Assembly (NCBI GenBank): GCA_021904315.1
Contig: CM038912.1
Coordinates: 20,533,501 to 20,597,500 of the forward strand
From: Sphagnum magellanicum
Taxonomy: Eukaryota > Streptophyta > Sphagnopsida > Sphagnales > Sphagnaceae
DNA: 64,000 bases
Direction: 5' to 3'
Shown: piece after piece, positions 16,106 to 28,446 of the stretch
How positions within the stretch are numbered: the first letter of the stretch is position 1
How the letters are laid out: every line of letters begins with the position of its first letter
Notes under the pieces: model-generated
The model's input: the letters and a program-made list of their open reading frames with translations, nothing else
Told to the model about the DNA's origin: nothing
Databases searched by the model: none
Translations under genes and position numbers: made by a program

Positions 16106-17050
16106 TATTTTCTTGCTTGGATGTTTGTTTTTTCAAAATTCTAGGTGTGATTTGTAGCATAGTTGTGTTTGTTGTAGAGCGATTGTAAGTTTTGGTAGAA
16201 GTTCTAACAAGATTGGGTCGTTAGTCCTTGTGATTGGTTAATATCTAATCTATTAGCTTAACAAATGTTGAACTCATGATGATTCCACTTGAATTAGTAC
16301 CACTAGGAAGTCCTTAGTGCTCTTCCCTAAAAAGATGTTGGCTTTGTTTGAATGAGTTTTGTTGTTCTCATCTTAAATTGTTACAAACTCATTAAAAGAC
16401 CAATTTTCTACATGGTCAAAACCTAAATAAACACAACCTAATCTTCCTTTGTTGTTAACACACCATTTGGCCCAGGTTTCCTAGATTTTGTTTTCCCATA
16501 CAAGTGATCAAATAATGAAGTAAGAGATATGTTCTAGTGTTTACTTTCTTTCTTCAATGAAGTTGTTGCATTTTCAACTACATCCATCACCTCCTCTAAT
16601 GTTTCATTGGTCCATTTGCCTCTAATGTTCATAAGATTACATCTATTAATTGTTTTCTGTTTCTTATTGGTTATTATCTAAAAGATGGTGGGACATTCTC
16701 CTTATTTTGGCTTGGTTAGCCCTTTAATCCATTTCGCCTCCAATGAGACATATTCAATAATATTGATTTAAATCCCCTTAGCCCCAACTTCCAACACATT
16801 GGGGGTGTATCCTTTGGCCCTACAAGAGGTACATATATGAATTTGTTATATTTTGTTTAGATTTCAAGAAATTACAAAAGTTCAGGGTATGTGTGAAATG
16901 CATATGTCTCCAGTTGTTGGGAAGAAATGATCAATGCATTAAATTGTTTAAAGTCATCCCAAATTAAGTTCTGGTTTGTTGTTTTTATGCAAATGATAGG
17001 TTTATACTAGTATTGTTTACTTATCAAATTTTATACCTATCCTATGGATA

Positions 17051-17088
<38 letters not shown>

Positions 17089-17950
17089 ACAAAGAATGAT
17101 ATGTGTTCACAAATAAAATACAATTTACTATAGTATCTAGTTACATATTTATTTTCTTAAAAATTCTTTTCTCAATTATGTATATATGCTAGTTTTAATT
17201 TTCAAAATGTTCAAATATGCACAAAATATATGCATATCAAATTTCCAATTCTATTGCTTAATAAAAAACTTACAATAATAGCCTAACTTTCCAGAACAAA
17301 AGCAACTTGAACAAATTCAAACAAAATCAAAGTAACTTGCCGGGGAATTGAACCCAAGTTTTAGAATATTATACCCAATTATAGCACATGCTCCCTGCCC
17401 CACCCACACCCCATACAAAACACAAACCTAGCCCAACCCCATAAAATTAATCACCATCAACCTCCAATTCTTCTAATTAAATTATAGTTCTTTTATGCTA
17501 AAGACTCTTCTACTTTCAAATATTGTTTGAAGTTTGAATTTGGCTTACAATTGGCACACGAGTCATTGGGCCAATTTTTCACCATAGTAATAATTCGGTC
17601 CATGTTTTCCACTTGTAAACACCAACATTTTAAAATGGTCCACACCCCAGTAAGATTAAAAACTAGTTAAGTTTCTATCTATGAACTTTAGATTGTTTTG
17701 CAATTAAACCCACATTTGAAAATTGGACCTCATGCATCCCCCACTAAAATTAATGGATCTACACATGTAGACGAGGAAATAGAAAGCCTCTTGAACAAGG
17801 ATATTTTTTTAGTGACTAGTGTTCGAAAAGATTCTTCAGTTGAAACCCCCACACCAAACTTGTTTCCTTCAAGATTTGGTCCTATAACATCAATTGTTCC
17901 AACAACAAATGTAATATCAACATGGTTTAATCAATAAAAAAATACCATCA
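16106..17950. other. No gene seen; includes a (TA)n microsatellite
   Basis: AT-rich non-coding DNA. A (TA)n run of about 16 units lies at 17053-17085. A tRNA-like fragment at 17335-17400 is treated under rejected items. Confidence 0.6.
17053..17085. repeat. (TA)n microsatellite
   Basis: Uninterrupted TA dinucleotides, roughly sixteen units, in AT-rich DNA. Confidence 0.9.
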
Positions 17951-17959
17951 AAAGAAGAA

Positions 17960-19200
17960 TAACCACCTTGACATCATATCTAAATGCCATCGGATTACAT
18001 CTTGTGTCCCACCAAGTTTTCCACTATGCGCATATGCACAAAGCCTTGAAGTGTGGATCCAGCATGATAGCCATCATGTTGTGAGTTCCCCATAACAAAA
18101 GACCTCAAAAACTCCAAATTTTTTTTGATTACTTTTATCACCTCCAACAACATATTTTTGTGCAAAAGGAAATTTTTTGCCTCAAATGGTTTAGAGATTT
18201 TAGGCTTAATAAAAAGCCGTAGCAATGTAGCTTCCATTTCCATAGTATGGGTAATGTTTGTTGTCAAGACATCTAACAATAACTAGTGGCCCCTACTTTG
18301 ATTCATCACACAATGTGCTAATACAACAATATTCAAGGTAGAGGCAATTGCCTCAATAATCACCCACACTTGGGCTTTAGGTATTTTTTGTTGGAAATCA
18401 ATAGAATTTTGCCTACCATAACAAAGAATTATGGCATTTTAAAATTGAAGGGTTTTTTCAAACATGATGACCTTGTTGGCAAATCTAGTTTTCACAAGGT
18501 TATTTAATTTTTGATGTCACATTTCACTTTTAGAACAAGCTTGCTCCCATTCTTGCCTTCTTTACTTAGATTTTTTGGTCCATGTAATGGTTTTTTGTAA
18601 ACCACTTTGAGTTTCTTTCACCTTGACATTTCTCAACACAACAACATTTTTTTCATCATTTGTCGCATACTGACAAGCCTTGGATGCCATATGCTCAAAT
18701 CATGTGCCTCCATAAACCTTAAGAATCTTTAGGGGTTCATAATCAATGATGGAATGTAGAGTTGTTGCCATAACAAAAAGATTTGTGCTTTCATCTTTTA
18801 CAAACTCGGTGCAACATACCAAATTTGTCCAACAAAACTTACAATTATACAACCATGGACTATCTCTAAAACTATTTCATTCACCTCAAACAGGTTCATA
18901 GTAATATGCATGGGCATCTAAGTGTCATTCAAGAAATTGATAACCAATGCAAAAGTGTCCACACCACCATGAAACATCCAAAAATAAAAACTAATAGAAA
19001 CCACTATTGTAGATGCAAAATGCAACAAAACATGATGATCCTTGGTGTTCCTGACCATGGCTAGCAACATTTCTTCCACAAGAGAAAACCTTCGGAAGGA
19101 AATAAAACACGGGGGCATTGGCATAAAACTAACTTGCAAAGCCAAACATTCTCACAAGTTGACAAGGGCTTATACAATGTTTACAAATATATTGGACCAA
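17960..19200 (-). pseudogene. hAT-like transposase relic, copy B
   Basis: Same family as copy A, on the opposite strand. The longest open piece (19145-18918) ends ISFYFWMFHGGVDTFALVI, matching the family's conserved FWMxxGGxDTFALVINFL. Lower down, in broken frames, are pieces around LLSDVLTTNITHTM (about 18290-18240) and HNMMAIMLDPHFKALCI (about 18090-18030), the latter equivalent to HNMLAIML in copy A, then VGHKM. It carries many stops and frameshifts and is dead. The C-terminal dimerisation region seen in copy A was not found here. Confidence 0.65.
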
Positions 19201-21640
19201 ATCCTCTAGAAATTACTATTGTTGTTCACTAATTTTTTTGTAGGGGTTTGTGGCACCAAAAACAAAATAATTGCATAACCAAATGGAATTGTTATTTTCT
19301 TCCCTGACTATTAAACATGGGCAATAGATTTTGCCACCTTCTCATTAAGTTGTTTCCTTTGAGTAAACAACCTTGGGTGTGTAGTTTGCACATGAGTAGT
19401 TATAAGAATAATACCATTTATCTTATTATACTTAATTAAACTCTTGTGGAGCGTAGATTTTTAATGCTTGTTCAGATTTGTAGATTATGCACCACAACAG
19501 TTGTGATTTCACCAAATCCATTGGTAAACCATCATTGATAACAAAAAATTCCTAACATATAAAGAAGCGAATGTAAGGTCTCCAAGCCACAACTTATGTT
19601 TTTACAACAAGTTGTGAAACATCAACATGTGACATGTTGGGAGCTTGCACATGCATATTCTCAATGGATCTAAGATGGATGAAGATGGCATATGAGAAGG
19701 GGTAGATGACATATGAACAAGGGAAGTTGATGGAATATCTTCATCAACTCCACCCACACTATCAACATAATAACTCTTTTCCTTTCAACCATTACAACTA
19801 AACACAAAAACATAAACAATGCATTAACTAAAACAAGAATAGTGCCTTAAACCCTAAACTTGAAGACAAAAAAATGGAGATGAAGTTGAAAGTTTACCTT
19901 TGCTAGTAGCTACATTGTGGTAAAAGATTGTTGAATAGCAAAACACGTTAATGCAAAGAGCACCAAACACCCAACAAATGCCAAGCAACCAATGAGCACT
20001 AAGCAATTCAAAAGGAATTGGTGACCAAAACACAAACAAATAGTTTTGCAATTTGTTGGCAAGTTGTCAAGCAACAACAAAAACTTGGCATAGATCCCAA
20101 TTTGTCCAACAACAATGCACACAAACAAAACAAAAAACACAAAAAAAAACAACCCTTCCTCTAGATTCACTAGGCAACCTTTTGCCAAGATTTTGAAAAC
20201 ACACATTGTTCTTCCCAATTTGTCAAACAACAAAAATGCCAAACAAGAAAACTAAGAATTGTAAGCAAAGAATAATTATGAAAACAAAAAGTTCTTAGTT
20301 TGTACTTCTTACTCATAAGGAGAAGCATACAATAATCTCTTGCAAAACAAATTGCAAAGCCCCAAATCTTTTGACATTGTTGAGAATTAAGCTTTCACAA
20401 TTCAAAAAGTAGTTAATTGACCACTAAGCTCTCGTGTACCAAGCTTTCATAGCAAGTTATTTTGACAAGTTGTAACTAGTGGTGCAAGGAAAGGGAAAGT
20501 TTGCACAAAAAACCTAAACAAAAATTGGAAGGGCAAACTTCCAAAGCGCACAAAAAACCTCAATGAAACTTGCAAGTTTAAAATCTAAATTCACATTGAG
20601 CTCTAAGCACCATCATTAGGTGTAAAAACATAAAGATCTAAAACAAAACATTGTTGAAAGGAGAATGTGATGGGTTTTAGCCGTAAATGTTAAAAGAATT
20701 AAAACTTAAATTCATATTTGGCATTTTCAAAACCTTAAGAAGCCGAATACAATTACATATTAGAGATCAATGAACCAAATATAGTTACACATTGGATGTG
20801 TACCTAATATACATCCAATGATGGTGTATACTATTGGATATCCGAAATTTGAAAAAATCTTATTGTGGATGAATCCATATCCAGATTTGGTGACTATCTA
20901 GATGCATAACCATACTTATATATATGTTCGAGCAACATTAATGTGTATAACAAACTATGATTTCTTGGAGTTGGATGAAATTTTCCTTTCTTATGACGAC
21001 CTATATTGTATGTATGAATTATAAAACTTTGCACCAATTGTAATATAAAAACTTCTTGACCTTTTGGTTATAAAACTGATCTATTACAACATTTCTTAGC
21101 TATCCATGTACATCCACCCCTAAATCTTGGTTTTTTGTTCTTCTTTGATAACATTAGGATTTGATCTTTGATGTTTAAGCTCTTGTAGCTCTTCTTTGGT
21201 TAGTTTAATGTTTGGATTTTGTTGATCTACCTTTTGTGGCTCCTCTTTGGCTATTTTAAGATGCCCTTTTTGTTCTTCTTGATCTATTAGGACCACTTGT
21301 GTTTTGGATCTACAATTCTTTACTCTTTTTATGTTGTTTGACTTTTATTTGCTTTCAAAATGTTGATGAAAGATTTGAAGCTATTTCTCTCACAACTTGA
21401 AAGTTTTGACATGCTAAAAGAATATTGCTTGTGAGTTTGAAGAAATGTATTGTGTATCCAAATTTGCACCATAGCATTGTGAATTTGGGCATGTTATTTT
21501 TGGCAAAAATGGGATGTGCATAAAATTAGGGGGAAATTGGAAGCCCTCCCCAATTAATGTGTAGTTGTTGTTGCTTCATTGAATTCTTGTAAATCTTAAC
21601 CCTTGTTTATGATTAGTTGTGTGTTGTTTAACATAACCTA
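19201..21640. other. No gene seen
   Basis: It may include the decayed 5' part of hAT copy B up to about 19.8 kb. Around 19.95-20.25 kb the plus strand is rich in AACAA and CCAAG words, which leaves a long hydrophobic but meaningless frame open on the minus strand. Confidence 0.5.
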
Positions 21641-21644
21641 CACA

Positions 21645-22080
21645 GCCCAATACCAAACTTGTTTTTGTCCTTTTAATGTTCAATCCAATTGCTTATCACC
21701 AAACTCTCATTTCCACCCCAAACTTGGAGCCCTTGTAAAATTGGTTCATTTTTTTCCCATAACCAAACATTGAGAGTACCCAACACGTTTCCCCTTTGCA
21801 TAATGAAATTCAATTCATGGCCCATAACCAAACTTGGCCCTTGTAAAATTATTCAAAACTTTTACAAATATGCCCACCTAAACCCCTAATACTGAGCACT
21901 AAAATCTGATGGCCGATCACCAATATGAAAAACTTAGAACAAAAATATTCTCAACCAAGAGTTTGATGATAGGCTAAAGAGAGAACGGCCGTAAAGTTTT
22001 TTGTGTTCTAACACAAGCCAACTGCTACACTACATGGGTGCTCAATGATTGGCCTGTGTTTGGTGATGGGCTGGTTTATT
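21645..22080. repeat. Possible short inverted-repeat element
   Basis: CAGCCCAATACCAAAC at about 21648 and GTTTGGTGATGGGCTG at about 22060-22076 form an imperfect inverted pair about 430 bp apart. Internal blocks CCATAACCAAAC and CCCTTGTAAAATT occur twice. No target duplication was seen, so this may be a nested or coincidental arrangement. Confidence 0.35.
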
Positions 22081-22970
22081 CTACACCTTAACATTAAATT
22101 TGGATCCTTTACTCAGCTTAGTGCGGCCACCATCGACTCCAAAGTCCTTTGATTTCTTCACCTGATCCAAATAAATTGCTGAGCTCTGCGCGCTCAATCC
22201 TTTGAAAATTAGCACCCACCTACGACTTTCATACATCCCTCAAATGCTCATTCAGAATCTAAATTAACCCTCATCGACCTTCTGTCACAATAGATCCAAT
22301 CCTTGTGTGAAAATCATGAAAAGGTTGTGCACCAGTTTAGTTGTGTTTGGCTTGTAGATCAGGGTTTTTTTCCCCTCAGTTTTGTGAGGTAGGTGGTCTG
22401 GTTGTCATCCACAAGAGGACTTAGCCAAATTTGGCTAAGTCATAGAGGAAAGTAGAAACTTTAAGAAATCCTGCTATATTTTGGTGACCTGCTAGAGAAA
22501 TCTGGTGATTTTCTTTTGGGTCACCAAGTGGCAAAAAATTAGCACAAAACAAAAGACTGTGGGTAGATAGGATTTTTTGCTTCCAATATCTCTAAAGGAA
22601 TTTGCTGCATTTTGCCGCAATTGACCCGACCCCCATGTTTCAAGGATCCACTTTTTGGGATTCAGCTTGTGGTCTTGTGGAGTTTTTGAGAACAAAAATC
22701 CTTGAAAAGTTGGATGGATTAAAAATTTAAAAACACAGAGAATTTGCAACAAAATATACCTGTTATTACTTTTCTTTGTTATTACTTGTCGCTAGGATGC
22801 GAAAATTCGGCACCACAAAACAATGAAGAGAGGGCAGGCTGTTTGCTAGTGTCGTACAGATAGCATTCCTTCTGGCTTTAAAGAAGCTTCCTTGCTTTTA
22901 AGGTGGGAGGTCTCTAGTCAGCTTGCACAAGCTTTACTTCCCAGATAACTTGGTGCACAAGGAAAGTCTA
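22081..22970. other. No gene seen
   Basis: Mixed-composition intergenic DNA. No frame resembles a known protein. Confidence 0.5.
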
Positions 22971-22976
22971 TTTCTG

Positions 22977-23195
22977 AAAATAGTATGTCTTTTATGAACT
23001 AACGAAGATGCTTTCAGAAGATTTGTGAATGCTATAACGGTAGTCTAACTAATGAACTAAAGTTTCACAAGTAGATACACACCATTCTCAAAATAGTATG
23101 TCTTTTAAGAACTAACGAAGATGCTTGCAGAAGATTTGTGCATGCTAACGGTAGTCTAACTAATGAACTACAGTTTCACAAGTAGATACACACCA
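22977..23195 (+). repeat. Tandem duplication, unit 113 bp
   Basis: Two units start at 22977 and 23090, each reading AAAATAGTATGTCTTTTA, ACTAACGAAGATGCTT, CGGTAGTCTAACTAATG and TTTCACAAGTAGATACACAC in order. They differ at only a few positions, so the duplication is fairly young. Confidence 0.85.
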
Positions 23196-24352
23196 CATTG
23201 GGATGAGACGTCTGTGTTGGGCCACTTCAGTTATAGATGCCTTAAGTTTGTTCTTCATGTGCACTTTGGTAGATAGGCCAGTGAGCCAACATTTAAGAAT
23301 TGTTCCTCTGTTTCTGAAGCTGAAAGAACATTTGTAGGCCTCTACCCAGAGCTTTCAATGCTACAAAAAATTGCTTTATTCCCGAAAGGAATGAGAAGAT
23401 ATAAGATGTTTGGTGTAAAGGGGTTCAGTGTTTGGTGATGGGTGAATTAAAACAGATTAAGATTTTGAGCTTAAAATCTTTGATCATTGGACCTTTACAT
23501 CTGGAATACAAAGAAGTTTGGTAAAGCTTTAGTTGGCGCATCCATCGGGTTTTAAATCACTCAAGACAAACTACAAATGAATAAAATATGGGGCAGGAGC
23601 TAGAGAGGGGTTTAGAGTTCTTTTTTCAAATTTTTTGAAACAAACTATTACTTAGCCTCTTCCTCTGTTTTTTTCATTGCTCCTTTACTTCTGACACTCA
23701 AACAACATTTGTAGCCCTCCAGTTTGCGTGTCCAATGACACAAAAATTGCTCAATTTGATTAAGGAATGAGGAAATATTGGAAAGTGTTTGATGGTCAGT
23801 ACATGTTTGATGATTAATGGTTCTATCCTACCCTCCTATATTAGGTTTTCCAATATTCCACTGGATTACTGGACCTATTTTGGACTTATCCATGATGATA
23901 AGTTTGGTCTTCACAGAGCATTCCTTGCATAGTAACAACTTTCATTCCCTACCGAACTATCATACTTACTTCAGTAACATGGGTAATTAGTAGTCACCTA
24001 GATAGTATGAGGGGGGAAGTAGGAGGGTTTATATGATATGTTACCAAGGTGTGAGTACCCATGTTGGCAAGTTCTTTGTTTGAAGAGTTAAGCCTTTCAG
24101 TTCAGGTTCTTACAACTTGGACCTGCATGGGTATCCTTTTGTGGAACACACAATCAGAATCCAAACCAAAATCTTGGAAAAAAAATGTTGTAAGTAAGCA
24201 AGGTAAACTATTTTGAAAAGTTGGCCAGTAAGCTCCATTTTATAGATAATGGATCAGTTTTAGTTAGTTGTAGAACTTTATACCTATGTAATCCCAATTT
24301 TTAAAAAAATTCTAACTTATACAGTATGCAATCTTGGGATTATGTAGTGTGC
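23196..24352. other. No gene seen
   Basis: Intergenic sequence of mixed composition; no family recognised. Confidence 0.5.
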
Positions 24353-24721
24353 ACATGGAATTGGACCCAATTTTCAAACCGAGCTTGGAGTTCTTGAATT
24401 CTGTAAAAATGTGCCAAAATCAGAATCTCATGGATTAGAAATTTACATGGAATTGGACCCAATTTTCAAACCATGCTTGGAGTTCTTGAATTTTGTAAAA
24501 ACATGCCAAAATCAGAATCTCATGGATTAGAAATTTACATGGAATTGGACCCAATTTTCAAACCATGCTTGGAGTTCTTGAATTTTGTAAAAACATGCCA
24601 AAATCAGAATCTCATGGATTAGAAATTTACATGGAATTGGACCCAATTTTCAAACCATGCTTGGAGTTCTTGAATTTTGTAAAAACATGCCAAAATCAGA
24701 ATCTCATGGATTAGAAATTTA
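24353..24721 (+). repeat. Tandem array of four 92-bp units
   Basis: Units start at 24353, 24445, 24537 and 24629, exactly 92 bp apart, each beginning ACATGGAATTGGACCCAATT and ending around CATGGATTAGAAATTT. Units 2-4 are essentially identical and unit 1 differs at several sites, as expected from recent expansion of one variant. A poly-A tract follows at about 24760. Confidence 0.95.
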
Positions 24722-25555
24722 AAGAATTGGATTCAAACTCACACCTAAAGACGCTAAAGGAAAAAAAAAAAAAAAATGTCAAAACTGAGATCGGAGGTTC
24801 TCTTTAAAAGATGAATGAATCAACATTTGTAAGTACCTTAGTAATACAATAATATTCAACACATGTTTGTTGAAATGATTAATTAAAATTGAAAAATTCA
24901 TGTTGAAAATTAAAATATTCTTAAATGCTTCAAAAGATTCCCTATATTTCTTTTAAAAATTTGTTCTTTGAAAATAACAGTGTAGGAAAATTTCAATGTT
25001 TATACAAATGATATAACTAGTATCCAAGTTGACAAAATAGTGCATATTAATAGAAAGAAAATGATTTTATTATCAGCTCAATGCCACATCCCCCCCATCA
25101 GTCCCTTCTCAAAACAAAAAAATACTTCAAATGGTTTCCAAGCCTTTCTGTCCCCCATAAATTTGAACAATAGTTTCACCTTTGTGAGACCTAAATGAAT
25201 AGAGCTGAATTTGCAATTAAAAACCATCTAATCCAAATGTAACCATAACTGAAGTACGAGATTTGAACCCACACTTGTAAAATTGGCCATGACTAGGCTT
25301 ATTGCCTCAAGCTTCTTAATCACATTTTCATCATAGATTTAAGTAGGAACCTGCAAAACTACCCATAACGCATACCCAGGACCTACTAGTCAAAACGGTA
25401 CATGAAATAGATACCACTTAATTATACAAAAAAACTAAATCAACAAATTACTCAAGTACCTCCAAACATAAGTACGCCAACTAATTAAAAATTTCCAAAC
25501 TTGGGTTTTACTGCAACTAACTAAGCTTAATTGGATGTATTCAATCCAGATTCAT
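24722..25555. other. No gene seen; 3' flank of the membrane-protein gene
   Basis: AT-rich DNA. On the minus strand about 25330-25230 has a weak tRNA/SINE-like promoter word (GGGTTCAAATC), too little to call. Confidence 0.5.
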
Positions 25556-26444
25556 TCATTCATTCATGTGCTGCTCAGAACATTCATGACTTTCCATGTC
25601 GACAACAAGCGCATTCTCATTTGCAGGGAGAGTTTCTGGATCCGAATTCCAAGGCTGATTATTCAACGGAACAACAACTGCTTGATGTTCCACAGTAGAT
25701 TCGGCTTTAGGCTCCTCTTCCGTGTGAAACTGTGCAGAATCGGAGTCCGGAATCGTCGTCGACTCGGTTTTCAGCGGTGCCGGGCGAGCTACGAACCGGG
25801 CCTCTTCGTCGCCTGCTACTCGTACCATGATCACCGTCTCTAGCGACCCGGAATCCGGCAGTGTTGCTGCATCCGCTGGTGATCGGCGGGCGGATTGTGG
25901 GTCTTCAGTGATCGCATTCCCATTGTTCCGACGTCGCCTGCAGCAGGAACATGCGAGGAGGATGAGTGCTACGCCGATAAGACAGATCATGCAAGTGATA
26001 CCCACAATGAGTACTGTGGTCGATCCCTGTTGGTGGCAACTGATTGGGAGCCCAGTTCTGGCATCTTTGCACATTGCGGTCGAATTTGTTGGTAATCCGG
26101 GGTCTCCTTCGACAGCCGCTGCGCGATCAATTGGTGAGAATAGCAATCGTCGACGTGATGAGCCTGCACAAGAGCAAAACCGATTTCATATTTGTTATTT
26201 TGCACAAGAGATGTGCCCTTACCAAACTAGAATAAGCCCCGGACAAACTCTTTCAAAAGCTCGCCCAAGTTCAAAACTTCTTGGAAATGAAAAAAGCAAA
26301 AGCAGAGAAGGAACGAACGTTCAATGTGAGTTGTGCAGTAGAGGGGAGCTGATGCAAACCTTGAACATGTTTTTGGCTGCTCCACGAGACGACCCGCGTC
26401 ACCGCTGCGGCGGTAGAATCTCCCGAGGAATTTTTTCTGGCCAT
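25556..26444 (-). CDS. Single-pass membrane protein of unknown function (two exons)
   Basis: Not recognised. Exon 1 runs 26444-26360 (MARKNSSGDSTAAAVTRVVS onward, 28 codons plus one base), donor CAAG|GTTTGC. Exon 2 runs 26163-25556, acceptor CTTGTGCAG|GC, and the two join in frame to 230 residues. A strongly hydrophobic helix spans about residues 78-100 (from TTVLIVGITC to ILLAC), followed by CSCC and four arginines at 104-107. The positive-inside rule puts the C-terminal ~125 residues in the cytosol. That tail is rich in Glu, Pro, Ser and Ala. The N-terminal part has a glycosylation sequon (Asn55-Ser-Thr) and two cysteines and would face outward. No cleavable signal peptide is visible, so a reverse-anchor topology is inferred. 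GC content is well above the flanks. An upstream ATG at 26486 would add 14 residues. The second-exon frame is secure; the first exon and intron are predictions. Confidence 0.55.
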
Positions 26445-27360
26445 GATCTCTCGGCCTGCCGGCTTATTATAAAGCATGACCTCCAATATTGCAGTAACGA
26501 GTGTTGGATTTCTGAAGTAATGTTTTGGGAGCAGCTGTGTGGATCTAATTTCTGACTCCTTTGCTCGAGACCTTCTACTAGAGATGAATAATATCGCAAG
26601 CCGCTGCGGGTTGTAGTACTCTTGGAGAAAAATGTGTCGGACATAGACAAGTATGTTACCTCCATGGTTCTCTTACCTCCAACCTTCGATACATTCAAAA
26701 CAAATTCCCTGAGGAGCTCATGACCAACAAGGTTCCAGCTTCCCCATGTTTACACACTAATTCTCGACCGCCTCGACACCGCGACACCGTGTGACTCGGA
26801 TCGAGCTAAATAAAAAAATCGACTCAGTTAGAACCAGTCACCAAACATTCAAATTCGACTTGAATTGATTCTCGAAAGAAGGTGAGATCTAGTCTAATAA
26901 CCACAAGCAAGACCGCAACATGAAGAATGGCAGGAGTTGGAGAACTGTGAAAACTAATTCCAGGTGTTTGTTGCAATCTCCCAACTAGTCAGATCGATGG
27001 GGTTGTGGGGCGAGAGGAGAACTCGAGTTTATAAATAGTTATGACAAGTTATTTCCCAGGTTTTTTTATCTTTGCATTCCAAATTTAAGCAGATCACCGA
27101 ATTGGTAATACAAATCAGAAGTTGCAGTTAATGGGGACAGCACACACACACAGACTCTTTCCCATCAGATGCGGCGAATCGACAACGGGGGAGTGGCGCG
27201 CGCCCATGGATCGCGGATCCGCGGCTGCTTGCTTGCTTGGCTTCCAAGCCAACCAATTTTATCTCCTTTCGCAAGGAGCTTCCGCAGCAATTTGCCTTTG
27301 CAGGGTTGTCGGATTCTTTTTTTGGGCACTTAATTTGAGTGCATGGAGAGTCTAGAGCAA
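26445..27360. other. 5' flank of the membrane-protein gene; no second gene supported
   Basis: GC-richer than the background. It should hold the promoter of the minus-strand gene, but no clear TATA box stands at a suitable distance. The only TATA-like word, TATAATAA on the minus strand at about 26475, lies less than 40 nt before the chosen ATG. A minus-strand frame at 27385-27128 has many Cys/Lys/Ser but no recognisable domain and overlaps a GC-rich patch at 27.18-27.25 kb. Confidence 0.45.
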
Positions 27361-27770
27361 TCAATGATTTTTGTTTTGTGGCCAATTTTAGAAAAAAATT
27401 TAGGACCTCAAGAAAGTATTAAAAGAATATTCTGTGAGAAAAACTTCACCAAGTTTTTGAGAAATGTTCTTTGGGATAAAGTTTGATCACATTTGGGCCC
27501 AGTTTTTTTTTTTTTTTTTTGTGGGGCACTTTTTTTCAGAGTTTTCTACAGTTTGGAGAGTATTTTTGGACTCTTTTCTAGGCACTTTTGAGTGCGAAAC
27601 TCTAGAGCAATGATCTTTTGTTTTGTGAGGAATTTCAGTAAAATTAGAAATGTAAGAATTTAAAAGGAACATTCTGTCATAAATTTGTCTGTTTCTTATA
27701 GGAAAACTTCACTAAGTTCTTGAGAAATGGCTTTTGGGACAAAGTTTGATTCTATTTTGACACAGGCTTT
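27304..27770 (+). repeat. Diverged tandem duplication, unit about 280 bp
   Basis: The ordered blocks GAGTGCATGGAGAGTCTAGAGCAAT, TTTTGTTTTGTG, ACATTCTGT (or ATATTCTGT), AAAACTTCAC, AGTT(T/C)TTGAGAAATG and GGGA(T/C)AAAGTTTGAT appear at 27304-27492 and again at 27585-27752. Poly-T tracts separate the copies. Confidence 0.6.
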
Positions 27771-28446
27771 TTTTATACAGTTTGGACAGGTTTTTACAAC
27801 TGTGTTATCAGTTAACACTAAATCTTTTTTTTCATGATGGCTAATTGAATGATGATGTTACTTTACATCAGAAAATTGAAGGAAGGAGAGGGGGAAAAAA
27901 AAAGCAAAGGAGATTGCTGTGTTTTTGGATTTGCAAAAGTGACAATTTTTTTCCTGCAAAAACATATTTTACACTTTGGAAGAAACTGGGTTTGTCAAGT
28001 TTCTTTCCAAAAAGAATTCCTAAAATAGCTCCAGAAAGAAATTCATTCACATTTACTGAACTGAATGGAATTTGTATAAGGGAAAGTTAAATGGGTGAGG
28101 GAGATTGGGGCCAGGGTTACTCTTACATGTAATATGCTTTTTTGCAACCACAAAGTGAAAATTTTGTGTGGGCATGGATGGGGGAGTTCCCAAAATAAGG
28201 ATATAGTCAATTCTAACCGGGGTCATTACACACCATAAAGCATTAGATGAACCCTATCATTTAGGTCTTAAACATACACAGATCATGAGCAGGAGGGATC
28301 TTAGGCCAACCATTTAGTTAGGGGAGAGAATGTACAGCTATAAGCAACCATTTGAGCCCTTCTCTTTCCTAAGAGGAATTTTTTGTGAATATAAGGTGCC
28401 CTCCACATATATTAATAATTTTTTCCACATGCATTATGCCGTCAAA
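27771..28446. other. No gene seen
   Basis: AT-rich with purine tracts around 27880; the frames there reflect composition. Confidence 0.5.

Noticed and set aside
17335-17400. tRNA-like fragment on the minus strand (GGGTTCAATTCCCCGGC)
   Set aside because: Only the T-arm/box-B-like part fits; no matching acceptor stem, D-arm or anticodon arm could be drawn. At most a tRNA-derived relic.
19910-20242. Minus-strand hydrophobic frame of 110 codons that looks like a membrane protein
   Set aside because: The plus strand here is full of AACAA and CCAAG words, which read as Phe, Leu, Val and Cys on the other strand; composition explains it.
25230-25330. SINE-like segment on the minus strand with GGGTTCAAATC
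   Set aside because: No box A at the right distance, no tail or target duplication, and no second copy noticed in the window.
25827-26555. Long plus-strand frame of 242 codons
   Set aside because: It lies opposite the two-exon membrane-protein gene, crosses its predicted intron, and has no domain; it is open because of high GC on the coding strand.
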